Shown: in pieces, positions 9,257 to 18,380 of the stretch | Numbering within the stretch: the stretch's first letter is position 1 | Layout of the letters: every line of letters starts with the position of its first letter | The notes under the pieces: generated by a model | Seen by the model: the letters and a program-made list of their open reading frames with translations, nothing else | The model's database searches: none | What the model was told of the DNA's origin: nothing | Assembly: GCF_000382445.1 (NCBI RefSeq) | Contig: NZ_KB905472.1 | Location: forward strand, 2,069,697-2,133,696 | From: Phocaeicola massiliensis B84634 = Timone 84634 = DSM 17679 = JCM 13223 | GTDB lineage: Bacteria > Bacteroidota > Bacteroidia > Bacteroidales > Bacteroidaceae | Length of the DNA: 64,000 bases | Direction of reading: 5' to 3' | Position numbers and translations under genes: made by a program

Positions 9257-10642
9257 ATGAAAATCAAATATTTATGCGCATTGTTGTTAGCCGCACTTAC
9301 ATACAGTTGCGATGATACGACACCGGGAATCGGTGATACGACTATTCCGGATGGAGACCATATTCAGGCCGGAGGCAAAATCTATGATGTCACCACCCGT
9401 TCTATTTTAGCGGATTCCGTATATGCACGTACCAGTACTGCTTATCTGGGACGTTATACCGACCCTCAGTTCGGTGAATTCACGTCCGACTTTATAGCGC
9501 AATTCAACTGTACGGATGATTTTGAATTCCCCGAAGCTGTACAAGAGATCACAGGACTGACACTCTTTGTCCAATATACGAAATTTTTCGGAGATTCCCT
9601 AAACTCCATGCGCATGAGAATTGATACATTGGACAAAGTGATACCGGAAGGAGATTTGAACACATTTTATACGAATGTAAATCCCGACAACTACTACAAC
9701 GAAAATGCCAAACCCATCGCTGAAAAAGCTTATTCGGCAGGCGGAACCGATGCCCACCTCACAGATACGCTTAGCAGCAGATATTATACTCAAACCATAA
9801 AATTGCCCACTAATCTGGGAAAATTTATGTATGAGAAATATAAGGAAGATAAAAACAACTATAAGAATGCCGATGCATTTATCAAGAATGTCTTAAAAGG
9901 CATCTATGTACGTTGTACACATGGTGACGGTACTATTCTATATATTGACAACCTTGACTTACGTATGCATTTCAGCAGATTGATTAAGAGTTCTTCCAAT
10001 AAGCTAGACTCTTTGGTAAATACATTCGCTGATTTTGCTGCGACAAAAGAAGTTATTCAAGCCAACCGTTTCCAGAATTCCGAAAGATTGAAAGAATTGG
10101 TGGACAAAGACAATTGTACTTACATAAAGACTCCTGCCGGAATCTATACGGAAGCTACATTGCCTGTCGATGAAATATATGAAGCGCATCAGAATGATAC
10201 ATTGAATGCTGCAACTCTTTCTTTCACCCGCTTTAACGAAAAAAACAACAGCAGTTTTGCAATGGGCATTCCCCAATATTTATTAATGGTAAGAAAGAAG
10301 GAAATGTACTCGTTCTTTGAGGAGAATAAGATTACCGACAATATCTCTTCTTTCATCACAAGCTTTACCAGCAACAGTAATAAATATACTTTTTCCAATA
10401 TTGCCCAATTGATTACTCACTGCATCGAAGAAAAGAAAAAAGGAGAAGCCGGTGACCCGGACTGGGTTAAAAAGAATCCCGATTGGAATAAAGTTGTGCT
10501 GATACCTGTAAAGGTGGACTTTGATACAAACAATTCGATTATCGGGGTAAGCAATAACTTGGATATGGAGAGCGCTGAGCTGAAAGGCGGCACCAAAGCA
10601 GGAAATGAATTAAAAATGCAAATCATATATACCAAGTTCTAA
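9257..10642 (+). CDS. DUF4270 family lipoprotein
   Basis: The 461-residue protein starts with a lipoprotein signal peptide whose lipobox is LTYSC, with Cys18 followed by DD. It would be lipidated and probably sent to the outer membrane. The body is beta-rich, with the TAYLGRYTDPQFG segment and regularly spaced hydrophobic strands that I associate with DUF4270. No catalytic motif is evident. It lies 19 bases after the GT5-like gene and probably shares its transcript. Function unknown; a role at the cell surface is inferred only from the signal peptide. Confidence 0.85.
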   Translation: MKIKYLCALLLAALTYSCDDTTPGIGDTTIPDGDHIQAGGKIYDVTTRSILADSVYARTSTAYLGRYTDPQFGEFTSDFIAQFNCTDDFEFPEAVQEITGLTLFVQYTKFFGDSLNSMRMRIDTLDKVIPEGDLNTFYTNVNPDNYYNENAKPIAEKAYSAGGTDAHLTDTLSSRYYTQTIKLPTNLGKFMYEKYKEDKNNYKNADAFIKNVLKGIYVRCTHGDGTILYIDNLDLRMHFSRLIKSSSNKLDSLVNTFADFAATKEVIQANRFQNSERLKELVDKDNCTYIKTPAGIYTEATLPVDEIYEAHQNDTLNAATLSFTRFNEKNNSSFAMGIPQYLLMVRKKEMYSFFEENKITDNISSFITSFTSNSNKYTFSNIAQLITHCIEEKKKGEAGDPDWVKKNPDWNKVVLIPVKVDFDTNNSIIGVSNNLDMESAELKGGTKAGNELKMQIIYTKF

Positions 10643-10654
10643 CGATACGGATTA

Positions 10655-10757
10655 CACGTTAGTACGCATAGGATCACACATATATATGTGTGGCCCTACG
10701 TGTACTAATGCACAAGGTCACACATACGTACGTGTAAGCCCATGCCTGCACAGGCAT
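10655..10757. repeat. 22-bp palindromic tandem repeat, array 1
   Basis: Units start at 10675, 10697 and 10719 (22, 22 and 23 bases). Each has a near-palindromic core such as CACACATATATATGTGTG or CACATACGTACGTGT followed by GGCCC or AGCCC. A short palindrome ATGCCTGCACAGGCAT closes the array. Related arrays are at 29775-29815 and 36314-36401. It lies between convergent DUF4270 and pgm genes. Confidence 0.75.
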
Positions 10758-10765
10758 AAAATAAA

Positions 10766-10814
10766 GGGTGCGCCAAAAGTCCGAAACGGTTTTACTTTTG
10801 ACGCACCCTTTTTT
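10766..10814. terminator. Strong hairpin terminator between DUF4270 and pgm
   Basis: GGGTGCGCCAAAAGT at 10766-10780 pairs with ACTTTTGACGCACCC at 10794-10808 with one mismatch, followed by a T run on the plus strand. It ends the plus-strand DUF4270 transcript and may also act for pgm. Confidence 0.85.
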
Positions 10815-10844
10815 ATCTTTTGCCTCAAGATGGCTGTAACCGGA

Positions 10845-12590
10845 TTAAATTCCCAATGACTTTCTTACGGCTTCTACTTTTTCTTCTGCAGCAGCATTAG
10901 CAGCATCATAGCACTTAGGACATCCCATCTCGCCTTTCACTTCCATATAGAACTTAATCTTAGGTTCGGTACCCGAAGGACGAACAGAAATCTTAGTACC
11001 GTCTTCAGTGAAGTATTGCAGTACATTAGAGGTTTCAGGCATATCAATATCTGCCACATTACCTTCACCGTCTGTAGCTTTCAAAGTCTTGTAATCCTTT
11101 GCCAATATCACTTTAGAACCACCGATTTCTTTCGGAGGATTGGCGCGGAAGTTTTCCATCATTGCTTTGATTTCATCTGCACCACTCTTACCAGGCTTCA
11201 CTACATTGACTGTCGTTTCTTTAGAGAAACCATATTCCACATAGATATCCATCAGAACATCGAACAAAGTCTTGCCCCGGTCTTTGGCCCAAGCACAGAT
11301 TTCAGCCAGCAACGCACAAGCAGAAACAGCATCTTTATCACGAACAAAGTCTTCGGCCAGGAAACCATAACTTTCTTCACCACCGCCGATGTATTGCTGT
11401 TTGCCTTCGCTCAAACGGATTTCACGTGCAATCCATTTAAAACCGGTATAGCAGTCGCGCATCTCAATCTTATTCTTGTCGGCCACAGCCTTGATAAGCT
11501 CGGTAGTAACAATGGTCTTGACAATAAAATCATTGTCCTTCATCTTGCCCATTGCAATGCGGTTCTTGATGATATAATACAAGAAAAGCAAACAAGTCTG
11601 ATTACCATTAATCAATACCCACTCACCCTTGTCGTTCTTACAAGCCATACCTACACGGTCGGCATCCGGGTCACTCGCCATCACGATGTCAGCATCAATT
11701 TTCTTAGCCAAATCGATAGCCATAGACAATGCTTCCGCATTTTCGGGATTCGGCGAGATAACAGTCGGGAAATCGCCACTCTTCACCATCTGTTCGGGCA
11801 CGCAATGCACATTTTCAAAGCCCCATTGTTTCAAAGCGCGCGGAATCAGCATCATACCCGTTCCATGAATAGGAGTATACACAATACTCAAATCCTTCTG
11901 ACGCTTAATTACTTCAGAATCAATAGAAATAGTATGCACCTTATCCAAATAGATGCTATCGATATCCTCACCAATCACCTGAATCAGTTCTTTGTTTCCT
12001 TCAAACTTAATATCGGCAGCCGAAGCAATCTTATTCACTTCATCAATAATACCTTTATCATGCGGAGCCAATACTTGTGCACCATCATCCCAATAGGCCT
12101 TATAACCGTTATATTCTTTCGGGTTATGAGAAGCTGTCAGGATGATACCGCTTTGACATCCCAAATGACGAATGGCAAAAGACATCTCAGGAGTGGGACG
12201 CATATCCTCAAACAGATATACCTTGATACCATTAGCCGAGAAAATATTTGCTGAGATTTCGGCAAACAGACGGCTGTTGTTACGGCAATCATGACCAACC
12301 ACAACAGCTATTTGTTCAAGGTCTTTAAAGTTCTTATTAAGATAGTTGGACAATCCCTGAGTAGCTGCACCGACAGTATATATATTCATACGGTTACTAC
12401 CTACTCCCATGATACCGCGCAAACCGCCTGTACCAAATTCCAAATCTTTATAAAATGCTTCTATCAAATCGGTTTTATCTTCATTTTCCAACATACGCTT
12501 TACCTCTGCCTGAGTTTCGGCATCGTATGCAGGAGTTAACCACTTCTTGGCTTTCTCAGTCACTTGCTGAATCAATTCTTCATTTTCCAT
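10845..12590 (-). CDS. Phosphoglucomutase/phosphomannomutase (phospho-sugar mutase)
   Basis: The 581-residue protein has the full alpha-D-phosphohexomutase layout: catalytic Ser154 in TASHNPKEYNGYK, the metal loop DPDADR at 307-312, the sugar-binding GGGEESYGF and the phosphate-binding RPSGTEPK near the C-terminus. The length and EFGTGGLRG N-terminal motif fit the PgcA/PGM2-like subfamily, which interconverts hexose 1- and 6-phosphates. The substrate (glucose or mannose) cannot be fixed from the sequence. It has its own promoter box at 12629-12636. Confidence 0.93.
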   Translation of the reverse strand: MENEELIQQVTEKAKKWLTPAYDAETQAEVKRMLENEDKTDLIEAFYKDLEFGTGGLRGIMGVGSNRMNIYTVGAATQGLSNYLNKNFKDLEQIAVVVGHDCRNNSRLFAEISANIFSANGIKVYLFEDMRPTPEMSFAIRHLGCQSGIILTASHNPKEYNGYKAYWDDGAQVLAPHDKGIIDEVNKIASAADIKFEGNKELIQVIGEDIDSIYLDKVHTISIDSEVIKRQKDLSIVYTPIHGTGMMLIPRALKQWGFENVHCVPEQMVKSGDFPTVISPNPENAEALSMAIDLAKKIDADIVMASDPDADRVGMACKNDKGEWVLINGNQTCLLFLYYIIKNRIAMGKMKDNDFIVKTIVTTELIKAVADKNKIEMRDCYTGFKWIAREIRLSEGKQQYIGGGEESYGFLAEDFVRDKDAVSACALLAEICAWAKDRGKTLFDVLMDIYVEYGFSKETTVNVVKPGKSGADEIKAMMENFRANPPKEIGGSKVILAKDYKTLKATDGEGNVADIDMPETSNVLQYFTEDGTKISVRPSGTEPKIKFYMEVKGEMGCPKCYDAANAAAEEKVEAVRKSLGI

Positions 12591-12628
12591 GTGATCTACT
12601 TTATTAGAGTTAATATTTTAATAATACG

Positions 12629-12636
12629 CAAATGTA
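12629..12636 (-). promoter_or_regulatory. -7 box for pgm
   Basis: The minus strand reads TACATTTG, a TAnnTTTG match, 38 bases before the start codon. Confidence 0.6.
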
Positions 12637-12705
12637 AAAGAATAAGTTCACAATTCCTATCTTTTGAAGAAATAAATTATAATGGAATCCATGCCTGTAT
12701 CCATG

Positions 12706-12747
12706 AAAAAAAATCCGCACTACACCTCCATAGAGATGTAATGCGGA
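12706..12747 (-). terminator. Intrinsic terminator after the C69 dipeptidase gene
   Basis: On the minus strand a 15-bp stem (TCCGCATTACATCTC with GAGGTGTAGTGCGGA, one G-T pair per side region) with a 4-base loop is followed by eight T residues. It lies 35 bases after the dipeptidase stop. Confidence 0.9.
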
Positions 12748-12781
12748 CAGCTTTTTATTATCAAACGTAAGATACGCCTTC

Positions 12782-14425
12782 TTATTTTGTCACTTTATAA
12801 CGCTCTCCTGTAGCTTTCACCAGCTCTTCCAAAAATTCCTGAGGATAACCCGGACGCACCAGCGGAGCACAGTTTCCTGTTTCCGGTCGCAAGATAGAGC
12901 CGTTCTTTGCCATTTTCTTCACTGCACCGTCGTTGTATTTCACAATGAGGAATTCTCCCAACTTCTTCCAGCTGTCAACTGCCGACTGAGCCGTCATGCA
13001 AGAATAGTTGGTCAAAAACTCTTTCGCTTTCACCGGGTCTTTCTCGTAAAGGCTGAGTGCAGCGTTTTCTATACCACTTTGCGCACTGTCATAAGTATCC
13101 TCCAAATTGTTTTGAACCGCACGCATATCCTCAATCATCAAACTGTATCGAGGACGAATCATGTCGGCCACCCAGTTGTAAATCCAGAAAGCGGAATTCC
13201 ACGAGAAGGTTACACAGTCTGCTTCTTTACCGCTATAACAATCGGGAATTCTGTCCGTACAGCAATAGACCGGAGCAAATACTGTCATGTTGGCATCATC
13301 CGCACCAAACCACAGTACACCACCTATCGCATCGGGGAGTTCGGCACGCATCTGTGCCACAAATGTAAATGCAGTCTGCTGAGTAGAAATCGGGCGTTCA
13401 TTAAAATACTCTTTGTCGCCTACTTTATAAGTCAACGGTGACAAACGATAAGGTGTTTTAAAAGGACCGGCTCCCGGATCATTAGTGATATCCAGCGGCG
13501 TGCCTTCATAATGGTCACGCATGGCTCTTTGTACATCGCGCACAGAAAGCTTATGGTCGGGCTTGATATAAAGAGGCATCGGTTCCTTGCTCTCTCCCTT
13601 TATATAAGGCAAATAGGTATCTCCTACCGCTTTATTAAACATATTATAGTAGCTCCATACACGTGCTTCACAAAAACGAAGCCCGCCGAAATCCAAAGGA
13701 TTATAAGCTTCCGAAAAACTAAAATCTTTGTTCATACCGTCAAAATAACCTTTCTCGCGGGCAAACGAAATCACATCGGGAGAATAGAGACAGTTGTCTT
13801 TGTCATTCATATTAAATTTATGAATCCGGCTTTGATTGGCATGTGCTGCAATACAATCATCCGGTATCCTGACAGCTACCCATACTGCTCCTTTCACACC
13901 CGGCCCTTTGCCTATCATTTCAAGAATCCATACTTCGTTGGGGTCTGCAATAGAGAATGACTCGCCACTGCTGTAATAGCCGTATTCCTTAACCAAGTCA
14001 GTCATCACTTCAATAGCTTCTTTTGCCGTGCGCGAACGTTGGAGCGCAACATAAATAAGACTGCCGTAATCCATAATACCGGTAGTATCCACCAACTCTT
14101 CACGCCCGCCGAAGGTTGTTTCTCCAATCGTTACCTGATATTCATTCATGTTTCCAATCACATTGTAAGTTTGGGGGGCTTCCTTTATCTGTCCCAAATA
14201 CTTACCCGTATCCCATTCATAAATATCACGCATGGTGCCTTTGGCATGTACACCTGCGGGATAATGATATAACTCACCGAACATTCCGTATGAATCGGCT
14301 GAATAAGATACAATAACCGAACCGTCTGTCGATGCATTTTTACCAACAATAAAGTTGGTACAGGCCAGTGTTTCGGTCACGGCTGCCATCAGCAAGGCAG
14401 CTCCTAAAATTAGCTTGTTCTTCAT
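12782..14425 (-). CDS. Secreted C69 family dipeptidase (PepD-like)
   Basis: The 547-residue protein starts with a signal peptide of about 21 residues ending TETLA, directly before Cys22 in CTNFIVGKNAS. In family C69 this Cys is the N-terminal nucleophile exposed by processing, so export and activation would coincide. The middle contains the family motif ETTFGGREELVD. Members hydrolyse dipeptides. It lies 37 bases after the M23 peptidase gene on the same strand with no visible promoter of its own, so the two peptidases are probably cotranscribed and both act outside the cytoplasm. Confidence 0.92.
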   Translation of the reverse strand: MKNKLILGAALLMAAVTETLACTNFIVGKNASTDGSVIVSYSADSYGMFGELYHYPAGVHAKGTMRDIYEWDTGKYLGQIKEAPQTYNVIGNMNEYQVTIGETTFGGREELVDTTGIMDYGSLIYVALQRSRTAKEAIEVMTDLVKEYGYYSSGESFSIADPNEVWILEMIGKGPGVKGAVWVAVRIPDDCIAAHANQSRIHKFNMNDKDNCLYSPDVISFAREKGYFDGMNKDFSFSEAYNPLDFGGLRFCEARVWSYYNMFNKAVGDTYLPYIKGESKEPMPLYIKPDHKLSVRDVQRAMRDHYEGTPLDITNDPGAGPFKTPYRLSPLTYKVGDKEYFNERPISTQQTAFTFVAQMRAELPDAIGGVLWFGADDANMTVFAPVYCCTDRIPDCYSGKEADCVTFSWNSAFWIYNWVADMIRPRYSLMIEDMRAVQNNLEDTYDSAQSGIENAALSLYEKDPVKAKEFLTNYSCMTAQSAVDSWKKLGEFLIVKYNDGAVKKMAKNGSILRPETGNCAPLVRPGYPQEFLEELVKATGERYKVTK

Positions 14426-14462
14426 TTATATAACTTTTTAATTGTGTTATTCTGTTTTCTAC

Positions 14463-16130
14463 TTAAAACTTATATTCTTTCCGCGTCTCATTCCCACAAT
14501 AATCGGTCACGATCACTTCCAGCTTATGGGGCACTCCCCTTTTCAAACGCTTCGGGTACTTCATTGACAACCGGGCTGTCTTCGAGCTGAAACTGAAAAG
14601 CTCAAACCGACCATCAATCATCACCTTGTAATCTCTCACACCTGTCTCGGCATCACCAATCTTAAACTGTATGTTTCCGCTTTTCCACTGAGACCGGTTC
14701 AGGGGAGTGACTCGCGGAGAAACCGTATCGACAGCCACGGTATATGTTCCCAACTCACGAATGGTTGTTTTCATCCAGCCGTCATCAAACTTCCCTCCGG
14801 CAGAACCCTTCCTGTTTCCCCACTTACGAACTACATAATATTTTGATGTGTCTTCCACCGGAAAACGATGCACGCCAATCATCAACGTACATCCCGCCTG
14901 CAAAGGCACTGCCTCATCATGCAACCGATATTCGTATGCAATGGCAGCAGTATCCTTTATCACCTTAGTGTTCAATGCAATGTCTTCATACAGCATGCCT
15001 CGCGGAATGACCAATTCCATTCCGGGTTCCTGTATCACATTGCCTTTATCCCATTCCAAATAATGTTTTGCTTGCGGATTATATTCTTCTATCGGCATCC
15101 GGCATCCACGCACCACAAACCGATATGTGTTCTTATTGCCATATAAATCCTCCAGTTCATAACGGAAGTGATAATCCCTCTCCTCGTCAATCGTCACGAC
15201 TCCTCCCTTCTCATCAGCCTGTAACATACGCAAAGGATTTCCCGGAAGTATCTGTGAACGCATCACCCAACTGTTTTTCTTCACATGTTCCTCATAATCC
15301 GTCCAAGCGTTAATCATGCGGTTTTCTTCAGGCAAAACGCCATCCACCGTACTACGGAACACTTCAGCCGTATCTACATAAAGTACGACAGACCGCACCC
15401 CGTAATTGTTATGCGTACCGTCCATGTAGTCGTATGCTTTTATACCTGCTGCTATTTCTCCCCAAGCCTCAACCGGAGTTCCCAATGCGGCAACCGGAAT
15501 CGCTTTCTTCTTCGGAGAACCGCTCACCACTCCTTTCCCCGGCTGAGGATAAAGCATCACCAAAGAAGCACGAGGAGGAGTCGTGTCTTTCACCTTATCC
15601 GTATAAAACTGCAAAGGGTCTATCAGCTCACCTGTATCCGTACGACGAATCTCCATATGCAAATGAGGACCAAACGAATATCCTTCATTACCGCTCAAAG
15701 CAATAATCTCACCGGACTTAAACGCCAGTTGGCCGGGTTCAAACTTCAAGTCTACCGCAAAAGTCTCATTCTCATACTGATATTCTTCCACCAGCTTTGC
15801 CACAGCCGGAGCGAACTTTGAGATATGTCCATACACGGAAGTATAGCCATTAGGATGAGTGATATACAAAGCCTGCCCATAACCTCCGGGCGTAACCGAC
15901 ACACGGCTTACATAGCCGTCGGCAATGCAATGAATAGGCTTGCCAATCTCCCCCTGCGTTTTAAAATCAACTCCTCCGTGAAAATGATTGGCACGCAACT
16001 CACCAAAGTTTCCGCTTAAAGTCAACGGAAAATCAAAGGGGGAAATAAAAGGTTTTTCGGGATGTTCCTGTGCCCGGGTAGCCAAACAGCCTCCCAATGC
16101 AAGGAGCAATATATAACTGCGTATCGTCAT
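14463..16130 (-). CDS. M23 (LytM-type) metallopeptidase
   Basis: The 555-residue protein has an N-terminal signal peptide (about 20 residues, ending ATRAQ) and an M23 domain near 35-170. The zinc ligands are visible as His51 and Asp55 in HFHGGVDF and His158 in GPHLHMEI, with His156 as the catalytic partner. The remaining 380 residues are beta-rich with no recognised domain. M23 enzymes cut peptidoglycan cross-links; with all zinc ligands present it is probably active. A -7 box lies at 16183-16190, and the C69 dipeptidase gene follows 37 bases downstream. Confidence 0.92.
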   Translation of the reverse strand: MTIRSYILLLALGGCLATRAQEHPEKPFISPFDFPLTLSGNFGELRANHFHGGVDFKTQGEIGKPIHCIADGYVSRVSVTPGGYGQALYITHPNGYTSVYGHISKFAPAVAKLVEEYQYENETFAVDLKFEPGQLAFKSGEIIALSGNEGYSFGPHLHMEIRRTDTGELIDPLQFYTDKVKDTTPPRASLVMLYPQPGKGVVSGSPKKKAIPVAALGTPVEAWGEIAAGIKAYDYMDGTHNNYGVRSVVLYVDTAEVFRSTVDGVLPEENRMINAWTDYEEHVKKNSWVMRSQILPGNPLRMLQADEKGGVVTIDEERDYHFRYELEDLYGNKNTYRFVVRGCRMPIEEYNPQAKHYLEWDKGNVIQEPGMELVIPRGMLYEDIALNTKVIKDTAAIAYEYRLHDEAVPLQAGCTLMIGVHRFPVEDTSKYYVVRKWGNRKGSAGGKFDDGWMKTTIRELGTYTVAVDTVSPRVTPLNRSQWKSGNIQFKIGDAETGVRDYKVMIDGRFELFSFSSKTARLSMKYPKRLKRGVPHKLEVIVTDYCGNETRKEYKF

Positions 16131-16182
16131 TTTTCTCCTATCTGTTTTTTTGTTCTTTTCCGCCCCTGCATACGGGCAGGTG

Positions 16183-16190
16183 CAAACTTA
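16183..16190 (-). promoter_or_regulatory. -7 box for the M23 peptidase gene
   Basis: The minus strand reads TAAGTTTG, a TAnnTTTG match, about 53 bases before the start codon. Confidence 0.55.
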
Positions 16191-16289
16191 CAAAATAAAT
16201 TCAAAAGTTCCTCTTAATTTGTGTTGCTAAACATACTTCACAGAGAAAAAAAACAGAGCAGCAAGGAACCTACTTTTCTGACATTTTGT

Positions 16290-16297
16290 TACCTTTG
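16290..16297 (+). promoter_or_regulatory. -7 box for ald
   Basis: TACCTTTG matches TAnnTTTG and lies 30 bases before the ATG at 16328. It also excludes the upstream in-frame start at 16286. Confidence 0.65.
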
Positions 16298-16327
16298 ATA
16301 CATTCAAACCCCTTAAATGTGACGATT

Positions 16328-17419
16328 ATGATAGTAGGAATTCCTAAAGAAATCAAGAACAACGAGAATCGTGTATCGTTAACCCCCTCGGGAACACGAG
16401 AATTAGTACAAAGAGGTCACACGGTATATGTCCAGCACACTGCCGGTATCAACAGCGGATTTACTGACGAAGACTATGAAAAGGCCGGAGCACATATACT
16501 CCCCTCCATCGAAGATGTATATGGAACAGCCGAAATGATTATCAAAGTAAAAGAACCTATCGAAAGCGAATACGGCTTGGTGCGCGAGGGGCAATTGGTA
16601 TTTACCTATTTTCACTTTGCCTGCGACCAACAGTTGACGGAAGCCATGATAAAAAGCAAATCGGTGTGTATGGCTTACGAAACGGTAGTAGACAGGCAGG
16701 GCGCCCTTCCTTTATTGATTCCAATGAGTGAAGTAGCCGGCCGCATGTCTGTGCAAGAAGGTGCACGTTTTCTGGAAAAGCCACAAGGCGGGAAAGGAAT
16801 TTTACTGGGTGGAGTGCCGGGGGTAAAACCTGCAAAAGTATTAGTTTTGGGCGGTGGAGTTGTGGGAACCAACGCCGCTTTAATGGCTGCCGGACTGGGA
16901 GCAGACGTCACTATTTGTGATATATCCCTTCCACGCCTAAGGCAGCTAAATGAATTTATGCCCAAAAATGTGAAAACATTATTCTCATCCGCTCACAATA
17001 TAGAACAGGAACTCGCTACCACCGACTTGGTAATAGGTGCTGTTTTGATTCCCGGAGCAAAAGCTCCTCACCTCATCACCCGCCCTATGCTCAAACTGAT
17101 GAAAAAAGGAAGTGTGCTGGTAGATGTAGCCATCGACCAAGGAGGTTGTTTTGAGACGTCACACCCAACCACACACGCCGAGCCGACATACGAAGTCGAT
17201 GGAATCATTCATTATTGTGTAGCCAATATTCCCGGAGCAGTGCCATGCACTTCTACTTTGGCACTGACCAATGCAACATTGCCTTACGCCGTCAAGTTGG
17301 CAGATATGGGATGGGAAAAAGCCTGTGAAACAGATTCCGGACTCAAAAAAGGCTTGAATATTGTAAATGGAAAAGTCGTATTCCCGGCTGTTGCAGAAGC
17401 CTTCGGATGGAAAATATAA
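16328..17419 (+). CDS. ald: Alanine dehydrogenase
   Basis: From the ATG at 16328 the protein is 363 residues and begins MIVGIPKEIKNNENRVSLTP, the classic Ald N-terminus. The catalytic Lys75 (KVKEP) and His96 (YFHFACD) are present, and the NAD-binding GGGVVGTNAA lies near 170. It interconverts L-alanine and pyruvate plus ammonia. The longer frame from 16286 is rejected because it starts inside the promoter box. A long perfect hairpin at 17436-17496 follows the stop. Confidence 0.96.
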   Translation: MIVGIPKEIKNNENRVSLTPSGTRELVQRGHTVYVQHTAGINSGFTDEDYEKAGAHILPSIEDVYGTAEMIIKVKEPIESEYGLVREGQLVFTYFHFACDQQLTEAMIKSKSVCMAYETVVDRQGALPLLIPMSEVAGRMSVQEGARFLEKPQGGKGILLGGVPGVKPAKVLVLGGGVVGTNAALMAAGLGADVTICDISLPRLRQLNEFMPKNVKTLFSSAHNIEQELATTDLVIGAVLIPGAKAPHLITRPMLKLMKKGSVLVDVAIDQGGCFETSHPTTHAEPTYEVDGIIHYCVANIPGAVPCTSTLALTNATLPYAVKLADMGWEKACETDSGLKKGLNIVNGKVVFPAVAEAFGWKI

Positions 17420-17435
17420 TCCTCCTTAAAGAAGC

Positions 17436-17496
17436 AAATGTATTAAAAGCCGGAAGAAATTATCATGGTGATAATGATATGGCTTTTAATACATTT
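17436..17496 (+). terminator. Long perfect hairpin after ald
   Basis: AAATGTATTAAAAGCC at 17436-17451 pairs perfectly with GGCTTTTAATACATTT at 17481-17496, and an inner ATTATCA/TGATAAT stem forms the tip. The T tract after it is weak. It probably ends or stabilises the ald transcript. Confidence 0.7.
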
Positions 17497-17707
17497 CTCT
17501 ATTTCAACCATAAAGACTAACAGCTTCCGGGCATAACAATGGCATAGAAATCCAGTTTATCCTCTCACAAGCCACTGCATATAATAAAATCAGACTCTTT
17601 AAGGCAAGAACATTTTACAGTCACCGGCCCCATCATTTTTTTCTCTTTTCTTAATAATATTATCAAATATTCTCCTATCTTCGCAAGAAATTGATAAAAT
17701 ACACGAT

Positions 17708-18193
17708 ATGAAATGTTACAAATTCATTAGTTTATTGGCTGTGTTCTTTGCGATAACAACATTGACACACGCCCAAAATGCAGGTCCCTGCACGGGAAGT
17801 GAGTATGCCACTGATGCAGAGTTTTTCCGTGCGTATGCCTCTGCACAGAGTAGTGATGCAACAGCTTCCAAGAAAAAAGCCATGACCGGTGCCCGAACAG
17901 CCCTTGAAAACCAAATCAAAACAAAAGCAGAAGCTGCTGCCAAATCGCAGACTAAGATATCCGGTGCTGACATTGCTCAATTCAACAGCCTGATTCAGGG
18001 AGTGATACAGCAAGAAGTAGTCAAAATGAAAGTCATCTGCGAGAACAGTGAACAAGCCGGCGGACGATATAAAACACATATCGTAGTAGAAGTTACCAAA
18101 GCAAGTGTATTGACGAATATTGTCAACAGTGCCAAAAGTGATGAAAAACTGAAAGCGAACTTCGAAGAAGGTAAATTCAAACAGGCTTTTTAA
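17708..18193 (+). CDS. Small secreted protein of unknown function
   Basis: The 161-residue protein has a clear signal peptide cleaved after THAQ near residue 23. The mature part is Lys/Ala/Ser-rich with an amphipathic helix (about 55-95) followed by a strand-rich end (TKASVLT). The pattern of helices and a conserved-looking VKMKVICEN strand is loosely like LPP20/LPP-type envelope proteins, but I do not recognise the family firmly. A TATCTTCG sequence at 17676-17683 is one base off the -7 consensus. It stands alone and is probably periplasmic or outer-membrane associated. Confidence 0.7.
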   Translation: MKCYKFISLLAVFFAITTLTHAQNAGPCTGSEYATDAEFFRAYASAQSSDATASKKKAMTGARTALENQIKTKAEAAAKSQTKISGADIAQFNSLIQGVIQQEVVKMKVICENSEQAGGRYKTHIVVEVTKASVLTNIVNSAKSDEKLKANFEEGKFKQAF

Positions 18194-18205
18194 GCCCTCA
18201 CTAAA

Positions 18206-18311
18206 ACTCCTTGGTCTTTTTCAAAAACTCTTTGATCTTTTCTGAAAACTCTTTAGTCTTTTCCAAAAACCTCAAAGTCTTTTTAAAAGCCTCTCGAACC
18301 TTTTCCAAAAG
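18206..18311. repeat. About 21-bp tandem repeat (CTTTTTCAAAAACTC family), array 4
   Basis: Five degenerate units start at 18206, 18227, 18248, 18269 and 18289. The consensus is roughly ACTCTTTGGTCTTTTCCAAA. A similar array in the other orientation lies at 36421-36524. It occupies the junction of the convergent small secreted protein and YeiH genes. Confidence 0.75.
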
Positions 18312-18317
18312 AACAAA

Positions 18318-18348
18318 CGCCTAAGAGTCTTTCAAAAACTCTCAGGCG
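18318..18348. terminator. Hairpin between the small secreted protein and YeiH genes
   Basis: CGCCTAAGAGT at 18318-18328 pairs with ACTCTCAGGCG at 18338-18348 with one mismatch. It lies immediately after the tandem repeat, in a convergent junction. Confidence 0.65.
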
Positions 18349-18380
18349 CTTTAAATATACCTAAGTTCTGATACCTAATC

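Noticed and set aside
11016-12254. Long plus-strand reading frame opposite pgm
   Set aside because: It is antisense to a clearly conserved enzyme and has no start signals or motifs.
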